Part shown: positions 1 to 8,230 of the stretch, piece by piece
How the letters are laid out: the number at the start of each line of letters is the position of its first letter
Numbering within the stretch: the stretch's first letter is position 1
NCBI RefSeq assembly: GCF_022662335.1
Contig: NZ_JAKNQJ010000008.1
Coordinates: 87,436 to 151,435, forward strand
Direction of reading: 5' to 3'
Origin: Sphingomonas sp. CROZ-RG-20F-R02-07
GTDB lineage: Bacteria > Pseudomonadota > Alphaproteobacteria > Sphingomonadales > Sphingomonadaceae
DNA length: 64,000 nucleotides
Position numbers and translations under genes: made by a program
Notes under the pieces: model-generated
Databases searched by the model: none
What the model saw: only the letters and a program-made list of their open reading frames with translations
What the model was told of the DNA's origin: nothing

Positions 1-123
1 CGCGACCGCCATATGGTCGGTGAACACCCGGCCAAACGCCGGATCCTCCAGCAACGCGGCCCGTGCCGTGTCGGACACCGGATCGGGATGCGGATCGGTT
101 ATGAAGGGCTGGGTCGTCGACAT
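1..123 (-). CDS. ilvE: Branched-chain amino acid aminotransferase, N-terminal part (runs off window)
   Basis: Only the first 41 codons are visible. They begin with ATG at 123, preceded by a GGAAAGA ribosome site 11 nt after the stop of the E2 gene. The peptide contains FGRVFTDHMAVA, which resembles the start of fold-type IV PLP branched-chain aminotransferases (typically FGxVFTDHM). Such an enzyme removes the amino group from Leu, Ile and Val to give the keto acids used by the dehydrogenase encoded just upstream, so the context fits. The PLP lysine and the rest of the protein lie outside the window, so the call rests on the N-terminus and operon position. Confidence 0.72.
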   Translation of the reverse strand, partial: MSTTQPFITDPHPDPVSDTARAALLEDPAFGRVFTDHMAVA

Positions 124-134
124 GCTCTTTCCGG

Positions 135-1400
135 TCAATCCATGAAAATCAGTGCGGGATGCTCGATCGATCGCTTCAGCCGCTGGATGAACAGGGCCGC
201 GTCGTACCCATCGACGATCCGGTGGTCGAAGGAGGACGACAGGTTCATCATCTTGCGAACGGTGATGAACTGCCCCTCGACGACGGGGCGCTCGACGATC
301 TTGTTGGGACCGAGGATCGCGACTTCGGGATGGTTGATGACCGGGGTGGTGGCGATGCCGCCGAGCGCCCCCAGCGACGTGATCGTGATGGTGGAACCCC
401 CAAGCTCGTCGCGCTGCGCTGTGCCGTCGCGCGCCGCGGCGCTGAGCCGGGTCAGCTCCGCCGCGAGCGTCCACAGGTCGCGCGCCTCGGCGTGGCGCAG
501 GACGGGAACCATCAGGCCGCCCGGCGTCTGCGTGGCGATGCCGACGTGAACGGCATCGTGCGCGTGGAGCACGCCCTGATCGTCGTCGTAGCGGGCGTTG
601 ATCTGGGGAAAGTCCGGAACCACACGCACCAGCGCCCGGATGAGGAACGGCAACAGCGTCAGCTTGGGCTGGTCGGACCTCCTGTTCGCGTTCAGATCCA
701 GTCGCAGCGCCTCAAGCTGGGTGACGTCGACTTCCTCGACATAGGCGATGTGCGGGATGCGCCGCTTGGCCTCCTGCATCTTCTCCGCGATCCGGCGCCG
801 CAGCCCGATGATCCGCGTGTCGCGAACGCCGCTCCGCCTGGCGTATCGCTCGGCGACCGGAGCCGTTCCGCCACCGTCGGGCGTGTGCGCCAGAAAGGCG
901 TCGAGATCGTAGGAGGTGATGCGGCCGGCGGTGCCGGTAGCCGGCACGTTGCGCAGGTCGATCCCTGCCTGCCGAGCGCGTCGCCGGGTCGAGGGCGCCG
1001 CGACGGGAGCGAGTCCAGGCGTGATATCGCGGGGGACAAAGGCGCCGGACGCTGGCACCGGTGGTGCGACCGGCGGCAGCGGATCGGCCCGCGACGCGGC
1101 CGGTTCGGGAGAGGATGGCGGGGCGGTGCGGGCCGCCTCGGCCTCACCGTCGCCGCTGCCGGCGACCTCCAGCTCGACTAGGACCGCGCCGACCGGGATC
1201 ATCGCCCCGACCTCGCCGTTGATCGAAAGCACGACGCCGTCGACCGGCGAGGTCATGTCGACGGTCGCCTTGTCGGTCATCACGTCGACCAGGCTCTGGT
1301 CCTCGCGAACCGTATCGCCCGGCTTGACATGCCAGACGGTGACCTCGGCTTCTGCGACGCCTTCGCCGATGTCGGGCAGGCGGAATTGGAAGCGGCCCAC
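135..1400 (-). CDS. bkdB: Branched-chain alpha-keto acid dehydrogenase E2 (dihydrolipoyl acyltransferase)
   Basis: This is the acyltransferase core of the branched-chain keto-acid dehydrogenase; it moves the acyl group from E1 onto CoA through a swinging lipoyl arm in the cytoplasm. The order of parts is a lipoyl domain (residues 1-80, lipoyl-lysine in MTDKATVDM near residue 44), an Ala/Pro-rich linker, an E3/E1-binding domain (about 145-185, RRRARQAGIDL), and the catalytic domain ending with HRIVDG near residue 393. Length is about 421 residues, normal for the family. I chose the GTG at 1400 because GGAGAA lies 6 nt upstream; an in-frame TTG at 1406 sits too close to that site. The E1beta stop is at 1403, so the two genes are almost certainly translationally coupled. 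Confidence 0.95.
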   Translation of the reverse strand: MGRFQFRLPDIGEGVAEAEVTVWHVKPGDTVREDQSLVDVMTDKATVDMTSPVDGVVLSINGEVGAMIPVGAVLVELEVAGSGDGEAEAARTAPPSSPEPAASRADPLPPVAPPVPASGAFVPRDITPGLAPVAAPSTRRRARQAGIDLRNVPATGTAGRITSYDLDAFLAHTPDGGGTAPVAERYARRSGVRDTRIIGLRRRIAEKMQEAKRRIPHIAYVEEVDVTQLEALRLDLNANRRSDQPKLTLLPFLIRALVRVVPDFPQINARYDDDQGVLHAHDAVHVGIATQTPGGLMVPVLRHAEARDLWTLAAELTRLSAAARDGTAQRDELGGSTITITSLGALGGIATTPVINHPEVAILGPNKIVERPVVEGQFITVRKMMNLSSSFDHRIVDGYDAALFIQRLKRSIEHPALIFMD

Positions 1401-1402
1401 GC

Positions 1403-2416
1403 TCAATTCTCCATGACACTTGCGAGCGCGGCGGCGAGCCGGCCCGGGCCGGGAAAATAATCCCATTCGAAGGCATGCGGGTAGGGCGTGTCCCAGCCCG
1501 CGACGCGTACGATCGGACTTTTCAGCGCCCAGAAGCAGCGTTCCTGGATCAGCGCGGAAAGCTCCCCCCCGAAGCCGCCGAAGCGCGATGCCTCGTGCAG
1601 GATCACGCAACGCCCGGTTCTGGTCACCGACTCCACGATCGTGTCCACGTCCAGTGGGACGATCGAGCGCAGGTCGACGAGTTCGGCATCGATGCCGCTC
1701 TCCGCGATGCCCTCCGCCGCAACGTGCACCATCGTGCCATAGGCGAGCACGGTGGCGTCGGTTCCGGCGCGAACAACGGCCGCCTGCCCCAGCGGCACGG
1801 TGTAATGCCCTTCGGGCACGTCCGCCTCGGGCAGGCCCGCCCAGGTCCTGAGCGCCTGGTCATGCCTGCCGTTGAACGGTCCGTTATAGAGGCGTTTGGG
1901 CTCCAGGAAGATCACCGGGTCGTCGCACTCGATCGCCGCGATCAGCAGCCCCTTGGCGTCATACGGGTTGGAAGGGATAACCGTCTTCAGCCCGGTGATG
2001 TGCGCAAAGATTGCCTCCGGCGACTGGCTGTGGGTCTGCCCGCCAAAGATCCCGCCGCCATAGGGGCTGCGTACCGTGATCGGCGCCGAGAACTCCCCGT
2101 TCGAGCGATAGCGCAACCGCGCCGCCTCGCTGACCAGCTGATCGAAGGCAGGCAGAATATAGTCGGCGAACTGGATCTCCGGCACCGGACGCAGACCATA
2201 GGCACCCATGCCGATGGCGGTGGCGATGATGCCTCCCTCGCTGATCGGCGCGTCGAAGCAACGGGTCAGGCCGTGCTTCTTTTGCAGCCCGTCGGTCACG
2301 CGGAAGACGCCGCCGAAATAGCCGACGTCCTGGCCGAAGATCAGCGTGTCGGGATCCTGCCCGAGCTTGACGTCCAGCGCGGAGTTGAGCGCCTGGATCA
2401 TGTTCATGGTCGTCAT
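1403..2416 (-). CDS. bkdA2: Branched-chain alpha-keto acid dehydrogenase E1 component, beta subunit
   Basis: A 337-residue transketolase-type beta subunit that pairs with the upstream alpha subunit to decarboxylate branched-chain 2-oxo acids with thiamine diphosphate. It carries the family signatures GQDVGYFGGVFRVTDGL near residue 27, APISEGGIIATAIGMG near residue 75, the RSPYGGGIFGGQTHSQSPE loop, and a C-terminal transketolase domain with LHEASRFGGFGGEL. Start ATG 2416 lies 4 nt after the alpha-subunit stop. The protein resembles BkdA2 more than the pyruvate dehydrogenase beta subunit, which usually has a lipoyl domain in this lineage. Function assignment is firm for the family and good for the substrate because of the Lrp-type regulator next door. 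Confidence 0.94.
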   Translation of the reverse strand: MTTMNMIQALNSALDVKLGQDPDTLIFGQDVGYFGGVFRVTDGLQKKHGLTRCFDAPISEGGIIATAIGMGAYGLRPVPEIQFADYILPAFDQLVSEAARLRYRSNGEFSAPITVRSPYGGGIFGGQTHSQSPEAIFAHITGLKTVIPSNPYDAKGLLIAAIECDDPVIFLEPKRLYNGPFNGRHDQALRTWAGLPEADVPEGHYTVPLGQAAVVRAGTDATVLAYGTMVHVAAEGIAESGIDAELVDLRSIVPLDVDTIVESVTRTGRCVILHEASRFGGFGGELSALIQERCFWALKSPIVRVAGWDTPYPHAFEWDYFPGPGRLAAALASVMEN

Positions 2417-2420
2417 GCGA

Positions 2421-3650
2421 TCAGATCCCCAGCTCGCGGCGCTGCTCGATCACGCGCCAATCGGGTTCCTTGAACACGCCCTCGAACATTTCGGAAAGCG
2501 GGGGCTTGGACTTGCCAAGAGTGCCGACCGCGTCCGCCGCCCGCTGCGCGGTGCGGAGCGCTTCGGTCAGTTCCGCTTCCATCTGCACGTGGCGCTCCTC
2601 CGACCAGTCGCCCCGCCCGATCAGATGCGCCTTCAGGCGCACCACCGGATCGCCCAGCGGCCAGTGCGCCGCCTCGTCGGCGGGGCGATATTTGGTGGGA
2701 TCGTCGCTGGTGGAATGGCCCGACGCCCGGTAGGTCACGAACTCAATCAGCGTCGCGCCCCCGTTCGCCCGCGCCCGCGCCGCCGCCCACTCGGTCGCGG
2801 CCCACACCGCCAGGAAGTCGTTGCCATCGACCCGCAGTCCGGGGATGCCATAGGCCAGCGCCTTTGCCGCAAAGGTCACGTGTTCGGCGCCGGCGATGCC
2901 GGAAAAGGTGGAGATCGCCCACTGGTTGTTGGTGACGGCGAGGATGACGGGCGCACGGTACACCGCAGCAAAGGTGAGCGCCTCGTGGAAGTCGCCCTCC
3001 GCCGTGGTGCCGTCGCCGATATAGCCGAGTGCGATGCGGGTATCGCCCTTGTACGCCGATGCCATCGCCCAACCGACCGCGTGACCGAACCGGCTGCCGA
3101 CGTTCCCGGATAGCGAGTAGAAGCCATAGTCGCGCGCCGAGTAGAGGATCGGCAGCTGACGTCCTTTGAGCGGGTCCTTTTCGTTCGAGTAGATCTGGTG
3201 GATCATCTGTTCCATCGGATATCCGCGCGCGATCAGCCAGCCCTGGACACGGTAGGTCGGAAAGCACATGTCGCCCGGCGCCAGCGCCATCGCCTGAGCG
3301 ACTCCGATCGCCTCCTCGCCGGTCGACTTCATGAAGAAGCTCGTCTTGCCCTGCCGGTGCGCGCGGAACATGCGGTCCTCGAACAGGCGCGTCTGCACCA
3401 TCGCCCGCAATCCGGCGATCAGCACGTCCGCGCTCACGTCCGGAACCCAGTCGCCGACAGCTTTGCCCTCCTCGTCCAGGATTCGCAGCAGCGCATACGG
3501 GAGATGGCGCAGCGTCGACTCGGCCGAACAGGGATCGGGTCGGGCGACGGCGCCCGCCGGATCGAAGCGGAGATGAGAGAAGTCGGGGATGTCCCCGGGT
3601 CGCGCGGACGGCTCGGGGACGAACAGGCGAAGTGGCAGTGATCCAGACAT
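2421..3650 (-). CDS. bkdA1: Branched-chain alpha-keto acid dehydrogenase E1 component, alpha subunit
   Basis: First gene of the operon, 409 residues. It holds the thiamine-diphosphate motif GDGTTAEGDF followed by NNQWAIST, and the phosphorylation-loop-like segment RASGHSTSDDPTKYRP typical of 2-oxoisovalerate dehydrogenase alpha chains. The N-terminal extension (about 60 residues, LFVPEPSARPGD) is characteristic of the bacterial BKD alpha subunit rather than pyruvate dehydrogenase. I start it at ATG 3650, which has GGAGAGGG 4-11 nt upstream; an in-frame ATG at 3686 has no such site. Transcription begins in the AT-rich gap shared with the divergent Lrp-type regulator. Confidence 0.95.
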   Translation of the reverse strand: MSGSLPLRLFVPEPSARPGDIPDFSHLRFDPAGAVARPDPCSAESTLRHLPYALLRILDEEGKAVGDWVPDVSADVLIAGLRAMVQTRLFEDRMFRAHRQGKTSFFMKSTGEEAIGVAQAMALAPGDMCFPTYRVQGWLIARGYPMEQMIHQIYSNEKDPLKGRQLPILYSARDYGFYSLSGNVGSRFGHAVGWAMASAYKGDTRIALGYIGDGTTAEGDFHEALTFAAVYRAPVILAVTNNQWAISTFSGIAGAEHVTFAAKALAYGIPGLRVDGNDFLAVWAATEWAAARARANGGATLIEFVTYRASGHSTSDDPTKYRPADEAAHWPLGDPVVRLKAHLIGRGDWSEERHVQMEAELTEALRTAQRAADAVGTLGKSKPPLSEMFEGVFKEPDWRVIEQRRELGI

Positions 3651-3779
3651 CCGACCCTCTCCAGCGTGGGCGACATTCTTGCACATCGCGCTAAGATAGG
3701 TTTTCTTTTTTTTCTAATTTTGGGCACGGTTGGTAAAATTTCATTCTAAGTAGCTCGACCGCGGAGGAATGCTGTTCCA
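3651..3779. promoter_or_regulatory. Divergent promoter region between bkd operon and Lrp-type regulator
   Basis: A 129-bp gap between divergent starts. It is strikingly AT-rich around 3695-3752 compared with the surrounding high-GC DNA, with a T-run at 3702-3717. Lrp/AsnC regulators generally bind degenerate AT-rich sites and control the divergent gene, so this is the expected operator region. I could not define a single operator box by eye. Confidence 0.45.
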
Positions 3780-4232
3780 ATGGACAATTACGATCGCGCG
3801 ATACTTCGCCACATTCAGTCGGAGCCCGACCTGACCACCGCGGATTTGGCGGCGCGCGTCGGCCTATCGCAGACACCGTGCTGGCGACGCCTCAAGACGC
3901 TGGAGACCACCGGCGTGATCCTAGGGCGTGCCGTGCTGCTTGATCCGGCCAAGGTCGGCTATCCCGTCAGTGTCATCGCCCACGTACGTATCGCCGGTCA
4001 CGACGAAGTCACGCTCGAGGGCTTCGAGACGCAGGTCTGCGCCCATCCGGAAATCGTCGAATGTTTCTCGATGAGCGGCGATAGCGACTATCTGATGCGG
4101 ATCGTCGCGCGCAGCATCGAGGATTACGAGCGATTTCTGAAAAAGGTCTTGCTGCACTTGCCGGGCGTCTCGGCGGTCAATTCGTCCTTTGCCCTGAAGC
4201 AAGTCAAGGCGACCACCGACTTGCCCGTCTAG
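3780..4232 (+). CDS. bkdR: Lrp/AsnC-family transcriptional regulator, probable BkdR
   Basis: A 150-residue Lrp/AsnC protein. Residues 1-60 form the AsnC-type helix-turn-helix (DLAARVGLSQTPCWRRLKTL), and residues 68-145 form the ligand-binding RAM/ACT-like domain. Proteins of this family sense amino acids as oligomers; the BkdR branch activates the branched-chain keto-acid dehydrogenase operon in response to Leu or Val. Its position, divergent from bkdA1 across an AT-rich spacer, is the classical bkdR arrangement. The ligand and the sign of control are inferred from that arrangement, not seen in the sequence. Confidence 0.9.
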   Translation: MDNYDRAILRHIQSEPDLTTADLAARVGLSQTPCWRRLKTLETTGVILGRAVLLDPAKVGYPVSVIAHVRIAGHDEVTLEGFETQVCAHPEIVECFSMSGDSDYLMRIVARSIEDYERFLKKVLLHLPGVSAVNSSFALKQVKATTDLPV

Positions 4233-4501
4233 CGGCAGGGTCCCGCCTCCGGCAAGCAGCGCCCGCGCAATGCACGTTCGTGCTTTCGACATCGGTAGTA
4301 CTTTCCCCGGAGGGCGAAACGCATTACCGCAGTGGAGTGAACGCGCTCTCGACAATGCGAACAAGGGTTCAGCGGCTGCCGAGCGTGCGCGCGTGGAAGA
4401 TCGGCAAGCGAATTAGCAGCCGGATCATCTGATCCGGACCCCTGCTCGTCGCGGCGCACGCATGCGGGCGCCACCTCTCGCTCACCCGTCAAGGGCTTCC
4501 C

Positions 4502-4792
4502 ATGTCCCACCGGTCCAGCCGGGCTTCCACGTCGGCTTCCAATCCCTGTCCGAATCGCGTCCGCTTTCGGATCGTGGGCGACATCTGCCCCAACCTACTG
4601 CCCCGCATTCTAGGTCTTCTGGTGCAATTCGAAACCATTCCTTGGAGCATGGCGCTGACCAGGACACCGGCGACCCTGAGCCTCTCGATCGACCTCGACC
4701 GGCCCGAGGGCCTGCGGGCCGACATCTTGCTGAACAAGATCGGCGCGATCCCCAGCGTGCGGCGCGCGACGCTGGTGAAGCTGCGACCCTGA
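4502..4792 (+). CDS. Small ACT-domain-like protein
   Basis: A 96-residue frame. From about residue 22 it reads like a compact ACT-type fold: FRIVGDICPNLLPRILGLL, then alternating hydrophobic strands and ILLNKIGAIPSVRRATLV. This resembles small acetolactate-synthase-regulator-like ACT proteins of sphingomonads. The first 20 residues are low-complexity and may not be translated as drawn, but no internal start codon is better; AAGGGC lies 6 nt upstream of the ATG. If real, it could bind an amino acid, which would suit the branched-chain amino acid neighbourhood. This is a family impression only. Confidence 0.5.
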   Translation: MSHRSSRASTSASNPCPNRVRFRIVGDICPNLLPRILGLLVQFETIPWSMALTRTPATLSLSIDLDRPEGLRADILLNKIGAIPSVRRATLVKLRP

Positions 4793-4827
4793 CGTTCGCT
4801 CAATCCGCCGGCCGTCGTCCGCCCGGT

Positions 4828-5003
4828 TTAGCGGGCAGCGCTGGAGAGCGCCGCCAGCGGTGCCCGCCTGCGTCCAGCCGGCTTCGCCGCGGGAACACCC
4901 TTGCGCCCCTCGTGCAGCGTCAGCAGTTCGCGCATCAACTCCTCGTCCAAGCTCGACATGATCGCCAGCACCTCGGCCTCGTCGCACCCTTCGCCCGCGA
5001 CAT
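4828..5003 (-). pseudogene. 3' fragment of an unrecognised gene cut by the ISKra4-like element
   Basis: The minus strand keeps an open frame of about 55 codons ending at 4828. It is rich in acidic and leucine residues (DEAEVLAIMSSLDEELMREL) followed by a basic tail (GRRRAPLAALSSAAR). The frame continues into the left inverted repeat at 5004, where it stops making sense as protein. It looks like the C-terminal end of a gene interrupted by the element. I do not recognise the family, and no matching 5' part is found at the other end of the element. Confidence 0.35.
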
Positions 5004-5061
5004 GGAGTGCATCACAAATTGGGGGCAACCTGGTCGTCATCGGGTGGCAAGGCAAAGGAGC
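5004..5061 (+). repeat. Left 58-bp terminal inverted repeat of ISKra4-like element
   Basis: Matches the reverse complement of 7908-7965 at 55 of 58 positions by direct comparison; the three differences are one at base 16 and two adjacent ones at bases 45-46. It begins GGAGTGCATCACAAA and ends GGCAAAGGAGC. The unusual length and near identity define the ends of the mobile unit. Confidence 0.9.
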
Positions 5062-5200
5062 GGATAATTGCTCGTCATCCGGCACGTTGACACGGCGCTC
5101 GCGTTCAGTGCTGGAGCGCAGTAAGGCAATCAGGTCATTCTATCTAGGGCAATGACAGCCGCCTTCTGACGGCTTTCCTGCCCGGAACAGGATCCTGCCC

Positions 5201-5788
5201 TTGCTTATCGGCTATGCCCGGGTGTCGACCGAGGACCAGCACCTCGACCTGCAGCGCGATGCGCTCGCCCGTGCCGGATGCCAGAAGACTTTCGAGGACA
5301 AGAAGTCGGGTGCCAGGACCGACCGGCCCGGCCTGGCCGCGGCGCTCGAGTATGCGCGCGCGGGCGACCAGCTGGTCGTGTGGCGCCTCGACCGGCTCGG
5401 CCGCTCACTCCCCGACCTGATCGCGCTCGTACGCCAGTTGGAAGAGAACGGCGTGCAGCTTCGCTCGTTGACCGAGGGTATCGACACTTCGACTATCAAC
5501 GGCAGGCTCACCTTTCATGTGTTCGCCGCCTTGGCCGAGTTCGAGCGCGCTCTGGTTCGCGAGCGGACCAAGGCGGGCCTGGAGGCCGCGCGCGCGCGGG
5601 GCCGCATGGGCGGGCGCAAGCACCGGCTCTCGCCGGACAAGCGCCGCCACGCAGTCGAGCTCTATCGTGCCAAGGACAAGACGGTGCGCGAGATCTGCCG
5701 GTTGATGGGCATCTCCAAGCCCACGCTATACGCCTATGTCGCCGAAGCCGACGCGGAAAGGGCACCCGAACGGAAGCGTGCGGCGTGA
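5201..5788 (+). CDS. Serine recombinase (resolvase/invertase family) of the ISKra4-like element
   Basis: 195 residues with a complete serine-resolvase layout. The catalytic serine is in GYARVSTEDQ near residue 10, the arginine-bearing active-site segments are VWRLDRLGRSLPDL and EFERALVRERTKAGL, and a C-terminal Hin-type helix-turn-helix (REICRLMGISKPTLYAYV) binds DNA. It likely acts on short sites within the element. The only sensible start is TTG at 5201, immediately before the conserved LIGYARVS. Its stop overlaps the GTG of the next gene (GTGA at 5785-5788). It is not closely similar to the Tn3-type resolvase at 40.8 kb apart from the shared family motifs. Confidence 0.9.
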   Translation: MLIGYARVSTEDQHLDLQRDALARAGCQKTFEDKKSGARTDRPGLAAALEYARAGDQLVVWRLDRLGRSLPDLIALVRQLEENGVQLRSLTEGIDTSTINGRLTFHVFAALAEFERALVRERTKAGLEAARARGRMGGRKHRLSPDKRRHAVELYRAKDKTVREICRLMGISKPTLYAYVAEADAERAPERKRAA

Positions 5789-6468
5789 CTGGACGGCGCG
5801 CGGGCGCGGACGTGACCGGCCTTGCCGATCTCGTCCGGCTGCGCGTGCAGCTGCGGGATGTGAAGCCGACCGCTTGGCGACGGGTCGTGATTCCCGCCAC
5901 GATCCGGCTCGATCGCCTGCACCGCGTGGTCCAGGCCGCGATGGGATGGGAGGACGCGCACCTCTGGTCGTTCCACCTCCATGGCGTCGACTACGGTCCG
6001 GAAACGGGGCGGAATCCGAGCGTGCCGTTCGCCCAGTTTCGCCTCCGGCCTGGCGAGCGCTTCACCTGCGTCTACGATTTCGGGGACTGGTGGGAGCACG
6101 AGGTGCGTGTCGAGGCGGCGACGCCGGCCGACGCGCGCGGGTTCGTGCCGCGGTGCGTCGGCGGCAACGGAACCTGCCCGCCAGAGGATTGCGGCGGACC
6201 GGCGGGTTACGCCGAGCAGGTCGGCGAGGCACTCGGCCTCTCGGCGAGCCTCGACTTGGCCGACTTTGCCGAGTTCGGGCGCGATCTGCTGGCGGCGAAG
6301 GAGTCGGGCGACTGGAGCCCGATCACAAACCCCGACCGTTTGGACGACCTGGACCGTATCGTGCGCCGATCGCAGCGACGGCTTCGGTTCACCGAGCCGT
6401 TCAGCAAGGGGGCGGCGAACGATCGGCTGCACGCGTTAGCGGGAGCGGAACAGGAGACCGACCCATGA
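5785..6468 (+). CDS. Plasmid pRiA4b ORF-3-like protein (passenger gene)
   Basis: 227 residues starting with GTG at 5785, overlapping the resolvase stop. The body fits the pRiA4b ORF-3 family: LRVQLRDVKPTAWRRVVIP, LHRVVQAAMGWEDAHLWSFHL, a central FTCVYDFGDWWEHEV segment, and a cysteine-bearing stretch CVGGNGTCPPEDCGG. The biochemical role of the family is unknown; members often travel with transposons and plasmids. Its stop overlaps the transposase ATG (ATGA at 6465-6468), so all three genes of the element are probably translated from one message. Confidence 0.88.
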   Translation: MTGRRAGADVTGLADLVRLRVQLRDVKPTAWRRVVIPATIRLDRLHRVVQAAMGWEDAHLWSFHLHGVDYGPETGRNPSVPFAQFRLRPGERFTCVYDFGDWWEHEVRVEAATPADARGFVPRCVGGNGTCPPEDCGGPAGYAEQVGEALGLSASLDLADFAEFGRDLLAAKESGDWSPITNPDRLDDLDRIVRRSQRRLRFTEPFSKGAANDRLHALAGAEQETDP

Positions 6469-7957
6469 CCTTGCGTTGCGCCATGCACGTCGCGATCGGC
6501 GCGTGCCCGACAAACGAGGCGTCCGGCAACGCCATCGTGATCGAGCGTACAGGCGAGCTCGCGCCCGAAACCCTCGGATTGACGCTCGCCGAGGCGCCCG
6601 CGCTGTTGCGCGAGGCGCAGGCCCGGCTCGTCACCGCCCAGGTCGGCGCATGGCAGGCCGCGCATCGTGCCTGTCCGGCCTGCGGTGCCGATCGCGCGCT
6701 GAAGGATCGCCGCCCGATGGTGATGCGCACCGCCTTCGGCGAGCAGCGGGTCGCGGCCGAGCGATTGCGGCGTTGCGGTTGTGGCGGCGACACGGGGCCA
6801 GGCGCGACGATGACGCCGTTAGCCGCGCTGCTGCCCGAGCGTACTACGCCCGAGCTCCTTTACCTGGAGACGCGCTGGGCGTCGCTCGTCTCCTTCGGCC
6901 TGGCCGCGCGCATGTTGAACGAGCTGCTGCCGCTTGATCGACCGGTCGCGCCGGAATGCGTGCGCCGACATCTTCATGCCGCGGCCGAGCGCGAGGAGGT
7001 CGCGCTCGAGGCCGAAGAGCCCATGCGGTTCGACGCCTGTCAGCGCGACCTGTTCGACATGGCCGTGCCGGACGGGCCGATGGTGGTCGGCATCGACGGT
7101 GGTTATGTCCGCGACCGCGAGGGCTCTTGGTTTGAGGTTGTCGCCGGCAAGGGGCGAACCTCGTTTGCGCGCGGCGACGGTGAGGCGGGCTCACCCCCGA
7201 ACGAGGCCGCCTCTTCGCCCGGCCGATGCTTCGCGTTCGTGCAGGCTTATGACGATGACCCGCGCCGGCGCATGCTCCGAATGTTGCGCGACCAGGGCTA
7301 CCAGCCCAACCAGAAGCTGGTGTTCCTGTCGGACGGAGGCGAGAGCGTGCGCACGCTTCAGCGCCGCACCGGCCCCGAGCCGAGCACGTGCTGGACTGGT
7401 TCCATGTCGCCATGCGAGTGACCGCGCTCGGGCAGATGATCAAGGGCACCGCAACCGAGCTTGAATGGCGCGACGCGCGCCTGGGCGATCTCGATCGCGT
7501 CAAACACCTGCTCTGGCACGGGCACGCGCGCGAGGCGGTCGAACAGATCGGCTGGCTTGAGGACGACGTCGATGGTGCGGCCGAGGAGGTAACCGGCGAG
7601 AACCAGGCCAAGCTCCGCAAACTCGCGGCCGGGATCGGTGAATTCGGGACCTACATACGCCGAAACGCGGGAAGCGTCATCGACTATGGCGAACGCTACC
7701 GCGCGGGCGAGCGGATCTCGTCCGGGTTCGTGGAGAGCGCGATCAATCAGATCGTCGCCAAGCGGTTCTCGAAGCGGCAGTCGATGCGCTGGACCAGACG
7801 CGGTGCGCACCTCGCGCTGCAGACGCGCGCCCAGGTGCTCAATGGCGAGCTCGAAACCTCGTTCCGGCGTCGCTGGCCGGGATTTCGGGCAGCGCGGTCA
7901 GCATTAAGCTCCTTTGCCTCACCACCCGATGACGACCAGGTTGCCCCCAGTTTGTGA
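6465..7957 (+). pseudogene. ISKra4-family transposase, frameshifted
   Basis: The N-terminal part carries a zinc-finger-like CPACGADRALKDRR and CGCGG, then the DDE-type core with VGIDGGYVRDREGSWFEVVAGKG and LSDGGESVRTLQ. At about 7378 the frame breaks: the conserved continuation (LDWFHVAMRVTALGQ, then RFSKRQSMRWTRRGAHLALQTR) is in another frame from 7388. Restoring one base where GAGCCGAG now stands in place of a likely GAGGCCGAG would rejoin the halves. The intact enzyme would be about 497 residues. Programmed frameshifting cannot be excluded, but I see no slippery run at the break, so a simple 1-bp deletion is more likely. Confidence 0.82.
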
Positions 7958-7965
7958 TGCACTCC
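7908..7965 (-). repeat. Right 58-bp terminal inverted repeat of ISKra4-like element
   Basis: Reverse complement of 5004-5061 with three mismatches. Its outer edge at 7965 abuts the truncated IS5-family transposase reading frame. Confidence 0.9.
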
Positions 7966-8150
7966 TTTCCGCTTTTGATATACTGGATCGCATCCCTCAG
8001 CGTCCGCGCCTTGTGCTCGCGCGGGCGGCCCACCTTGGTGGTCCGCCTCAACAATGGCCGGACGACAGCCCATTCTCCATCGGTGCAGTCGCTTGCATGG
8101 CGCAGGCCGCTTCTGTCATGTTCGCGGCGAGCGGTTTTGGTCCAGCCCAT
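7966..8150 (-). pseudogene. IS5-family transposase, N-terminal stump
   Basis: Starts ATG 8150 with GWTKTARREHDRSGLRHASD, followed by WAVVRPLLRRTTKVGRPREH and DAIQYI. This is the typical N-terminus of IS5/IS1182-like transposases of alphaproteobacteria (helix-turn-helix plus the GRP..T..D linker). The frame is cut after about 57 codons by the right end of the ISKra4-like element. The catalytic DDE part is missing and is not found at the far side of that element. The DNA upstream, 8151-8227, may be the IS5 left end, since it starts with AGAGACCGACC on the minus strand. Confidence 0.8.
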
Positions 8151-8230
8151 GTGATCCTCGTGGTCTTCGCAACCCCCGGTGAATCACAAGCCACTGAAAT
8201 CGCTCAATTCAATTTTCGGTCGGTCTCTTA

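Larger units (their letters stand above)
5004..7965 (+). mobile_element. ISKra4-like insertion element with resolvase and pRiA4b ORF-3-like passenger genes
   Basis: About 2.96 kb bounded by 58-bp inverted repeats. It encodes, in one direction and with 4-bp stop/start overlaps, a serine resolvase, a pRiA4b ORF-3-type protein and an ISKra4-family transposase. The transposase is frameshifted, so this copy is probably not self-mobile. I see no target-site duplication: the left flank is an unknown ORF tail, while the right flank cuts an IS5-family transposase. The two flanks do not belong to one gene, which suggests a deletion or rearrangement after insertion. Confidence 0.85.

Noticed and set aside
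159..2473. Long plus-strand frames (e.g. 159-1181, 1475-2473) across the bkd genes
   Set aside because: They lie antisense to well-supported bkd genes, are Arg/Pro/Gly-rich as expected from high-GC shadow frames, and contain no motif.
4420..4437. Palindrome CCGGATCATCTGATCCGG
   Set aside because: Two 8-bp arms could be an operator, but there is no second copy, no matching promoter and no T-run, so no function can be supported.
5278..5784. Upstream extension of the pRiA4b ORF-3-like frame
   Set aside because: It overlaps the resolvase in another frame; the GTG at 5785 gives the normal family start and a GTGA coupling.
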